The notes under the pieces: model-generated
Seen by the model: only the letters and a program-made list of their open reading frames with translations
What the model was told of the DNA's origin: nothing
The model's database searches: none
Part shown: positions 1 through 5,508 of the stretch, in pieces
Layout: each line of letters opens with the position of its first letter
How positions within the stretch are numbered: the stretch's first letter is position 1
Position numbers and translations under genes: made by a program
DNA from: CANLWN01 sp039815505
GTDB lineage: Bacteria; Bacteroidota; Bacteroidia; Flavobacteriales; Flavobacteriaceae
NCBI GenBank assembly: GCA_039815505.1
Contig: JBCBZE010000242.1
Location: 1 to 5,508 of the forward strand
Reading direction: 5' to 3'
Length of the DNA: 5,508 nucleotides

Positions 1-1932
1 ATTGAGGACAAAGGTTTTTCCAATGGTGCAGTTTATGCCGATTTGGATAATGATGGCGACTTGGAGCTGGTCACCAACAATATAGATAAAGCTGCTTCCA
101 TTTTCCAGAATCACAGTTCCGATATCAACAACCATATTACCCTAGATTTTAAGGGGAGTCCAAAAAACCGTCATGGTATAGGTGCCAAAGTTTATCTATA
201 TCATGCTACTACGCATCAGCTTCAAGAGGTGACGTTAAGCAGGGGCTTCCAATCCTCGGTAGCACCAAAGCTGCATTTTGGTTTGGGGCAAGATGAAATC
301 ATTGATAGTCTTATTGTTGTTTGGCCCGATAAGAGAAAACAAAAACTAACGAAAATCAAGGCCAACATTACCCTGGTGCTCAATTCTGACGAAGCAAAAA
401 GCAGGTTGGAAAATACTACTGTCGCCAACCATTTATTTGAAAGTTATTCGGATACCCTAGCTTTATACAAACATAAGGAGAACACCTATGACGATTTTAA
501 GAATGAAGTGCTCTTACCCCATAAGACCTCTCAATTTGGACCGGGTTTATCGGTAGGAGACTTAAATGGGGATGGTTTGGACGATTTTTATGTGGGGGCC
601 GCATCAAAATATCCGGGAGGCATGTTCTTTCAAAAACCCGATGGCTCTTTTGAGCAGCAAAAATTAAAGATACTATTGCAGGATAGAATACATGAGGATA
701 TCGGGTCACTTATTTTTGATGCCGACAATGATGGGGATAACGACCTTTATATTGTTAGTGGAGGCAATGAGTTTGGGCCAAGTTCCCCATTACTTCAAGA
801 TAGGCTCTATATCAATCAAGGGGACGGTAATTTTATCAAAAGTACCAGTGCACTGCCTGCACTATTTGAGAGTGGCAGTAGGGTCTATGCTTGCGATTTT
901 GATAAAGATGGGGATCAGGACCTTTTTGTTGGTGGGAGGCTCATTCCCGGGAACTATCCTTATCCCGCATCAAGCGTCATTCTGGAAAATGTGAGTGTTC
1001 AAGGCCATGTTAAGTTTATGAATGCAACGAACAAGCTTTTGCCCAACCTTAACCAATTGGGCCTTGTAACCTCTGCCCAGTGGATAGACTATAACAATGA
1101 TGGATGGAAAGATTTGGCTGTTACAGGGGAATGGATGAAACTTAAGGTTTTTAAGAACAAAGCGGGAACCGGCTTCGTGGACATGACCAAAGCGCTAGGT
1201 TTAAACGATACCAGAGGTTGGTGGTTTAGTCTAAAAGCCACGGATATTGATGACGATGGCGATATGGACCTTATAGCGGGAAATCTAGGTGAGAATTATA
1301 AGTATAAGGCGTCTGGGAACGAAACGTTTGATGTTTACCTAAATGACTTCGATGGAAATAGAACAAACGATATCGTGTTAAGTTATTATAATGAGGGAGA
1401 GAAATATCCAGTAAGGGGAAGAGAGTGTTCTTCGCAACAGATACCTTTTATAAAACAAAAATTCAAAAATTATGATGCTTTTTCCAAAGCTACCTTGCTT
1501 GATGTTTATGACGAAAAGAAACTTGAGAGCGGAATTCATTACCAAATATCTTCTTTTAGGACGGCACTATTTATAAATGAAGGTGGCCGGTTTATTCGGA
1601 AAGATCTACCGTTGAAGGCCCAGATAGCCCCAACCAATCAAATTTTGGTAGCGGATTTTGATTTGGATGGCACAAAAGATATTGTCCTTGGCGGAAATCT
1701 GTACGCCTCCGAAGTTGAAACTCCAAGGGCCGATGCGGGGTTTGGAACGTTTTTAAAAGGTGTTGGGGATACGGTATTCAAAGCTCGGGAACCTTGGGAA
1801 AGTGGTCTTTTTATGGACGGTGACGTTAAAGATTTGGCTATAATCAATGTGCAGGGAGCGTCTTATATTCTCGTTGCCAAGAACAAGGACTTTTTAAAAT
1901 TCATTGGCATAAAAGGCCAACTAATTCTTTAG
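1..1932 (+). CDS. VCBS/FG-GAP repeat protein with ASPIC/UnbV domain, C-terminal part (5' end outside window)
   Basis: The reading frame is open from base 1 to a TAG stop, giving 643 codons. Residue numbers here count from base 1. Residues 5-22 (GFSNG, then the DxDxDGD loop at 14-20) are the typical lead-in to an ASPIC/UnbV domain, which follows at about 45-126 with RHGIGAKV, a SRGFQSS-like turn, HFGLG and VWPD. Seven further calcium-loop-like FG-GAP/VCBS motifs lie at nucleotides 559-585, 718-744, 895-921, 1087-1113, 1243-1269, 1345-1371 and 1654-1680, mostly DxDxDGxxD. The conserved C-terminal block with RGRECSSQQ is at 472-480. Family members in Bacteroidota usually exceed 1000 residues, with more repeats and a signal peptide before the ASPIC domain, so roughly the last 60% is present. 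FG-GAP repeats form beta-propeller blades, and the protein is probably exported and surface-associated. Its biochemical role is not established; these proteins often sit beside SusC/SusD-like genes, which suggests a link to glycan handling. The domain call is firm, the role inferred. Confidence 0.93.
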   Translation: MEDKGFSNGAVYADLDNDGDLELVTNNIDKAASIFQNHSSDINNHITLDFKGSPKNRHGIGAKVYLYHATTHQLQEVTLSRGFQSSVAPKLHFGLGQDEIIDSLIVVWPDKRKQKLTKIKANITLVLNSDEAKSRLENTTVANHLFESYSDTLALYKHKENTYDDFKNEVLLPHKTSQFGPGLSVGDLNGDGLDDFYVGAASKYPGGMFFQKPDGSFEQQKLKILLQDRIHEDIGSLIFDADNDGDNDLYIVSGGNEFGPSSPLLQDRLYINQGDGNFIKSTSALPALFESGSRVYACDFDKDGDQDLFVGGRLIPGNYPYPASSVILENVSVQGHVKFMNATNKLLPNLNQLGLVTSAQWIDYNNDGWKDLAVTGEWMKLKVFKNKAGTGFVDMTKALGLNDTRGWWFSLKATDIDDDGDMDLIAGNLGENYKYKASGNETFDVYLNDFDGNRTNDIVLSYYNEGEKYPVRGRECSSQQIPFIKQKFKNYDAFSKATLLDVYDEKKLESGIHYQISSFRTALFINEGGRFIRKDLPLKAQIAPTNQILVADFDLDGTKDIVLGGNLYASEVETPRADAGFGTFLKGVGDTVFKAREPWESGLFMDGDVKDLAIINVQGASYILVAKNKDFLKFIGIKGQLIL

Positions 1933-1935
1933 AAA

Positions 1936-1968
1936 GCCAACAAACCTTTATCCTATTTAATTGTTGGC
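1936..1968. terminator. Shared hairpin between convergent genes, probable bidirectional terminator
   Basis: GCCAACAA at 1936-1943 is the exact reverse complement of TTGTTGGC at 1961-1968, giving an 8-bp perfect stem with a 17-nt AT-rich loop. It sits 3 bp after the stop of the VCBS gene and overlaps the stop and last three codons of the GH5 gene. Read on the - strand, the stem is followed by a T-rich run (TTTCTTT), which favours termination of the GH5 transcript. On the + strand the following bases are not T-rich, so termination of the VCBS transcript by this element is less certain. Confidence 0.6.
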
Positions 1969-3132
1969 CTCTACAATGATATCCGCGATTTCTCCAAACG
2001 GCCAAGTTAAGTTTTGCCTGTTGAACAAGGCAAGCCCATCATTGGAAACACCACTGTTTCCATTATCCCACCAGATGCTTGCAAAACCTCTTTCGGCAGC
2101 GGCCTGTGCATAGAAGGTTGCGTGTGCAATACGGTCTTCCAAATTGTTTTGGTTTCCAGAGCTCCATTCGCCTAGAACAACCGCTTTTCCATTGTCGGTG
2201 AACTGGGCTTTGATACGGTCCATTTCAGCCTCTAGTTGCGCTTTGTCTTCATCGGTACCCCAAGTCGTATCCGTGCCTTCCAAGGTAAATGGAAAAGGAA
2301 AATAGGAATGGAGCGATATTATCGTTCTTGGATCGTCATTGGGAATAACCAATGCATTCATGGCCAAGGGTATTGTACTTGCTGCATAGGTAGAGATCAT
2401 AATTTGTCTTTGGCCATTGTTACCGCCCGTAGCCCTAATAGCATCTAAACTCACCTGGTGATATTGATTGACCACATCTCTTCCCTCGGCCGTTCCACCG
2501 GTCCATTCTTCCGGTGTGTTTTCATACCTAGGCTCGTTTAAGGTTTCAAAAATGAGATAATCGCTATAATTTTTAAATCGGTTCGCGACTTGGGTCCATA
2601 ATTTGGCAAGTCTGTCTTTTACTTCATCGGCCTCTGCATAGGTAGGTATAATCCATGGATCATCATGATGTACATTGATAATGACATACATGTTGTTGGC
2701 CCTACCGTAATTAACGACTTCCTCAACTCTATCCAACCAGTTTTCTTCCACGATGTAATCCGGAGCGGGCCCTTGGTGGAAACGCCAGGTCACCGGTACC
2801 CGTATGGTATTAAATCCCCGGTTGGCCACCTCATCGATCATTGCTCTCGTAGTAACCGGATTACCCCAAAAAGTTTCAACGGGTCCCTCCACATCCAGGC
2901 TATTTCCCAAATTCCATCCTATTTTCATTTCGGATACTATTTCCACCGATGAGAGATTTCGTATCGCACCATCGTCAAACTCACTGGCGACGTCATTTTC
3001 GGTATCCGGGATTTCTTCCATTGGTTCTTCCTGCACAATATCATCTGATGGCACAATGGTGATACTGCCTGATTCTGAACCACAGGAAAATACAAAAATG
3101 AGAAGAATAAGGAATAGCATAAAATACTTCAT
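1957..3132 (-). CDS. Glycoside hydrolase family 5 (GH5_4-like) lipoprotein, probable endo-beta-1,4-glucanase/xyloglucanase
   Basis: This is a complete 391-residue protein. Residues 1-17 form a lipoprotein signal (short Lys-containing start, hydrophobic stretch, VFSC with Cys17 as the lipidated residue), followed by an acidic low-complexity linker to about residue 58. The catalytic TIM barrel covers about 63-390. GH5 landmarks are IGWNLGNSLD (71-80), FNTIRVPVTW with Arg111, NVHHDD with His155/156, TLNEP with acid/base Glu200, SLHSY with His275 and Tyr277, LGEWS with nucleophile Glu322, and WWDNG with Trp354/355. The FWGNP segment (88-92), GG...GRDVVNQY, RATGGNN and the WWDNG ending resemble subfamily GH5_4, whose members cleave beta-1,4-glucans such as xyloglucan, mixed-linkage glucan, CMC or glucomannan; exact substrate cannot be read here. 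No carbohydrate-binding module is seen. The enzyme is expected to be anchored in the outer membrane and may face outward. The ATG is supported by the signal peptide directly after it; no Shine-Dalgarno is present, as usual in Bacteroidota. It converges on the VCBS gene with a 24-bp gap. Confidence 0.94.
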   Translation of the reverse strand: MKYFMLFLILLIFVFSCGSESGSITIVPSDDIVQEEPMEEIPDTENDVASEFDDGAIRNLSSVEIVSEMKIGWNLGNSLDVEGPVETFWGNPVTTRAMIDEVANRGFNTIRVPVTWRFHQGPAPDYIVEENWLDRVEEVVNYGRANNMYVIINVHHDDPWIIPTYAEADEVKDRLAKLWTQVANRFKNYSDYLIFETLNEPRYENTPEEWTGGTAEGRDVVNQYHQVSLDAIRATGGNNGQRQIMISTYAASTIPLAMNALVIPNDDPRTIISLHSYFPFPFTLEGTDTTWGTDEDKAQLEAEMDRIKAQFTDNGKAVVLGEWSSGNQNNLEDRIAHATFYAQAAAERGFASIWWDNGNSGVSNDGLALFNRQNLTWPFGEIADIIVEANN

Positions 3133-3149
3133 CGGGAGTAATTTTTTTT

Positions 3150-3157
3150 CAAATTTA
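3150..3157 (-). promoter_or_regulatory. Candidate Bacteroidota -7 element (TAAATTTG) upstream of the GH5 gene
   Basis: On the - strand the octamer TAAATTTG matches the Bacteroidota sigma factor -7 consensus TAnnTTTG and ends 17 nt before the GH5 start codon, with an A-rich stretch between. No TTTG/TTG -33 box is found at the usual spacing of about 20 nt, and the implied leader would be very short. It is therefore only a weak candidate; the match could be chance in AT-rich DNA. Confidence 0.28.
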
Positions 3158-3327
3158 GCTAAAGCGATAGGGAGTGTATATACCTAATTGATGCAAAAGC
3201 TGAAAGAAATGTAGCATTTACCGATGTAATCCCATTTAAAGCTATCCCGTTCCTGCTCAATTTCTTATTTGAATATCATAAATATGGGGAGTCCCTTCTT
3301 TTTGTAATAAAGAAAACGCTGAAACAA

Positions 3328-3363
3328 TAGTGGCCGCAACAAAATCAGTATAAACTGCCACTA
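3328..3363 (-). terminator. Possible terminator hairpin downstream of the DUF255 gene
   Basis: TAGTGGC (3328-3334) and GCCACTA (3357-3363) form a perfect 7-bp inverted repeat with a 22-nt spacer. The spacer contains a small nested repeat, CAGT/ACTG around ATAA, which overlaps the outer arm by one base. The element begins 31 bp after the DUF255 stop codon, and in the - strand direction it is followed by TTGTTTC, a moderately T-rich stretch. The long loop and weak T-run keep this tentative. The rest of the 262-bp gap between the two - strand genes shows no convincing small gene or RNA. Confidence 0.33.
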
Positions 3364-3394
3364 AATGAGGGTAAATTTGTGATTTGGCGTACAA

Positions 3395-5488
3395 TTAAAA
3401 ACTTTCCAATTGAGCGGTTACCTCTTCTATGGTCTCCACGGGCAGTTTACACGTACCGTTTTGGCAAACATATATATAAGTACTTTCATCAACGTACCTT
3501 CCTTTAAACAATGGAAGGCCACTTTCTACAAGGCTACCGACCAAAAGAATGTTTGGGATATATTTTTTGTTCAGTTCCTTTACCAAAGGAAGCGCGTTTT
3601 CACCAACTACGGCGATTTCATAATACGGATAGGCCGTATTCAGAAAAAGGGTATTCCATTCGGAATAATTTTGAGGATATTCCTTTACCGATGGAATCAT
3701 GGAAGAAAGCATGTTCTTGGACTTTTCTAAAAATTCTTTGTTGTATTGTATATGCCCCAGTTTAAATAAATTATGGGCCATCACGGCATTTGGGGAAGGC
3801 CAAAATCCATCGGCGGTCTTAATAATCTTTGAAATCAATTCATTGCCTTCTCTATATTTATACATACCGGAAGCCTTGTCCTCAAATCTATTCATTGCTT
3901 TTTCATTAAGACTTTGGGCAAAGTTTAAATAGCGATCGTTCAAGGTGGTACTATAGAGCGTAAGCGCAGCACTTACCATTAACGCGTAGTCTTCGGAAAA
4001 ACCATCCAAGTTTCTGTTTCCTTTTTTATATACATGAATAAGTTTATCTTTTTTTAGGCTTTTAGCGCTGATAAATTCAAAAATAGCTTCTGCTCTTTCT
4101 AAAAATACGTTTTCACCAAAACTTTTATAGGCCTCTAACAAGCCATTTATCAATAATGCATTCCAAGAGGTTATTATTTTATCATCTGTATTTGGAGGTG
4201 TTCTTTGCCTCCTATGATCTAAAAGTAGTTTCTTCCATTTTGTTTTGTAGGCCTCCAAATCATCCTTGGAAATCGAATTTTGTTTCATAAAAACGTCGTC
4301 ATCCAACGTATGATACAACACAAATTTTTCATTTTCCAAAATGTGCTCTGGCGTAATGTTGAAATACTCGGAAAACAGTTGAAAATCTTTTTTTAATAGT
4401 AGTCTAAGTTCTTCTTCCTTCCAAAGGTAGAATCCCCCTTCCTCACCTTCGCTATCCGCATCTATGGCTGCATAATAGCCCCCTTTGGAATTGCTCATTT
4501 CACGTTCTATAAAGGCAAAGGTTTCCATTACAATTTTCTTGTATAGCGGTTTTTTAAAAACGTTATACCCTTTGGAGTATAGGCTGAGCATTTGGGCATT
4601 GTCATACAACATCTTTTCAAAATGTGGTACTTTCCAATAGGGATCCGTGCTATACCTAAAAAACCCGCCTCCAATATGATCATAAATACCTCCCATCGCC
4701 GCTTTGTCCAAAGTAGTTTTTACATAACTCTTTGCGGATGTATCTTTGGTTAAAAGAGCATAATCCAATAAAAACTCCATTTTGGAGGGTATAATGAACT
4801 TCTCTTCTTCATTTTCCCCACCCCATTGTATGTCCCAGCCGGCCTTCCATTTTTTTACACTTTCCAAGAGGATATTCCTTGTAAGTTCTTCAGGACCGGT
4901 TGATGGCTGTATGAGGTTTACCTCTTGAATCCCGTTTGCGACCATTTCCGAATATGCTCTTGCCTTTTCGGGGTCATTGTTATAGAGTGCACCTATTTTT
5001 TTCAATACTTCGACCCAGTCTTCCGTTGTGTGATACGTATCCCCGTAAATTGGCTTGCCGTCCGGTAACGTGATTACGTTCAAAGGCCAACCACCACCAT
5101 TCTCCTTGAACAACTGAGCGGCAATTTGATATATATGATCCACATCTGGGCGTTCTTCACGGTCTACCTTGATATTGATAAAATTATCGTTCATGATTTT
5201 CGCCACTTCCTCATTCTCAAAAGTTTCTTCCTCCATCACATGGCACCAATGGCAAGAAGAATACCCTATGCTTACCAAAATTAATTTCTTATCCTTTTTT
5301 GCTTCGTCCAGGGCCTCCTTGCCCCAGGGCTTCCAATTTACAGGATTATGTGCATGTTGAAGTAGATAGGGACTGGTCTCATGTATCAGGGCATTGGTAT
5401 ATGTATGGCCGTTATTCGTTGTCTTACGCTCCTTACATGCGAAGAATACCGTTAAGAACAACAAAACGTGCAGTTTGGGTCGGGACAT
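3395..5488 (-). CDS. DUF255/YyaL/SPATA20-family thioredoxin-like protein, probable lipoprotein
   Basis: This is a complete 697-residue protein, close to the usual family length. The N-terminal part (about 31-190) is the DUF255 thioredoxin-like domain: ETSPYLLQHAHNPVNW (37-52), the CHWC pair Cys79/Cys82 in SSCHWCHVM, KVDREERPD (107-115), and GGWPLNV (132-138). The remainder (about 200-697) resembles an alpha/alpha-barrel fold, with conserved family blocks GGIYDHIGGGFFRYS (266-280), WKVPHFEKMLYDNAQ (285-299), DADSEGEEGGFYLW (343-356), DDKIITSWNALL (435-446), DGFSEDYA (495-502), DGFWPSPNA (560-568) and a terminal Cys675/Cys680 pair before LPV. The reaction carried out by this family is not established; a redox or chaperone-like role is inferred from CxxC only. 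Residues 1-18 (Arg3, Lys5, hydrophobic core, FFAC) look like a lipoprotein signal with Cys18 lipidated, which supports this ATG and predicts export, although Phe at -3 is not a canonical lipobox residue. No Shine-Dalgarno is visible in the 20 upstream bases that remain. It is not clearly linked to the GH5 gene. Confidence 0.92.
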   Translation of the reverse strand: MSRPKLHVLLFLTVFFACKERKTTNNGHTYTNALIHETSPYLLQHAHNPVNWKPWGKEALDEAKKDKKLILVSIGYSSCHWCHVMEEETFENEEVAKIMNDNFINIKVDREERPDVDHIYQIAAQLFKENGGGWPLNVITLPDGKPIYGDTYHTTEDWVEVLKKIGALYNNDPEKARAYSEMVANGIQEVNLIQPSTGPEELTRNILLESVKKWKAGWDIQWGGENEEEKFIIPSKMEFLLDYALLTKDTSAKSYVKTTLDKAAMGGIYDHIGGGFFRYSTDPYWKVPHFEKMLYDNAQMLSLYSKGYNVFKKPLYKKIVMETFAFIEREMSNSKGGYYAAIDADSEGEEGGFYLWKEEELRLLLKKDFQLFSEYFNITPEHILENEKFVLYHTLDDDVFMKQNSISKDDLEAYKTKWKKLLLDHRRQRTPPNTDDKIITSWNALLINGLLEAYKSFGENVFLERAEAIFEFISAKSLKKDKLIHVYKKGNRNLDGFSEDYALMVSAALTLYSTTLNDRYLNFAQSLNEKAMNRFEDKASGMYKYREGNELISKIIKTADGFWPSPNAVMAHNLFKLGHIQYNKEFLEKSKNMLSSMIPSVKEYPQNYSEWNTLFLNTAYPYYEIAVVGENALPLVKELNKKYIPNILLVGSLVESGLPLFKGRYVDESTYIYVCQNGTCKLPVETIEEVTAQLESF

Positions 5489-5508
5489 TGTATATAATAG
5501 GGTAGTTA

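Noticed and set aside
43..45. TTG codon at 43 as the start of the VCBS gene
   Set aside because: The same frame is open back to base 1 and encodes the conserved GFSNG...YADLDNDGD lead-in, and the TTG falls inside a calcium-loop motif. The real start is left of the window.
692..994. 100-codon + strand frame inside the VCBS gene
   Set aside because: It overlaps a conserved repeat region in another frame, has no recognisable domain and no start signals; it is a shadow of the true gene.
2804..3187. 127-codon + strand frame opposite the GH5 gene
   Set aside because: It is antisense to the conserved N-terminal GH5 region and shows no protein features of its own.
3372..3379. TAAATTTG on the + strand, matching the TAnnTTTG promoter element
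   Set aside because: It points into the 3' end of the oppositely oriented DUF255 gene, has no -33 box at proper spacing, and no + strand gene follows.
1957..5488. GH5 and DUF255 genes as one operon
   Set aside because: They share a strand, but a 262-bp gap with a possible terminator and a candidate promoter separates them, and no functional link is evident.
1..5508. CRISPR array, tRNA/rRNA, insertion sequence, prophage or defence system
   Set aside because: No spaced direct repeats, structured RNA genes, transposase, integrase or terminal repeats are visible; the window is almost fully taken up by three recognisable protein families.

Overview
The window looks like chromosomal DNA of a marine-type member of the Bacteroidota, most likely Flavobacteriaceae. 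The pointers are AT-rich coding sequence, starts without Shine-Dalgarno sequences, two probable lipoproteins with short Bacteroidota-style signal peptides, an ASPIC/UnbV + FG-GAP protein of a type abundant in that phylum, and a TAnnTTTG-like promoter element. The assignment is by inference; there is no rRNA or other marker gene here.

There are three protein-coding genes and almost no free space. (1) Bases 1-1932, + strand: the last 643 codons of a large VCBS/FG-GAP repeat protein with an ASPIC/UnbV domain; its start lies left of the window. (2) Bases 1957-3132, - strand: a complete glycoside hydrolase family 5 lipoprotein, best matched to the endo-beta-1,4-glucanase/xyloglucanase type (GH5_4-like), with all expected catalytic residues. 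(3) Bases 3395-5488, - strand: a complete DUF255/YyaL/SPATA20-type protein with an N-terminal CHWC thioredoxin-like domain and an alpha/alpha-barrel-like C-terminal part, carrying a probable lipoprotein signal.

Genes 1 and 2 converge with 24 bp between their stop codons, and a perfect 8-bp inverted repeat there is a likely shared terminator. Genes 2 and 3 share a strand but are separated by 262 bp holding a possible terminator hairpin for gene 3 and a weak promoter candidate for gene 2, so they are probably separate transcription units.

The VCBS/ASPIC protein and the GH5 lipoprotein fit the edge of a polysaccharide utilisation region, since such VCBS proteins are frequently found beside SusC/SusD-like pairs. 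No SusC, SusD or regulator lies inside the window, so this remains a hypothesis. The DUF255 gene looks like an unrelated neighbour. I see no strong evidence for a previously undescribed system; the findings below are modest and mostly concern layout, export of the DUF255 protein and possible regulatory sites.
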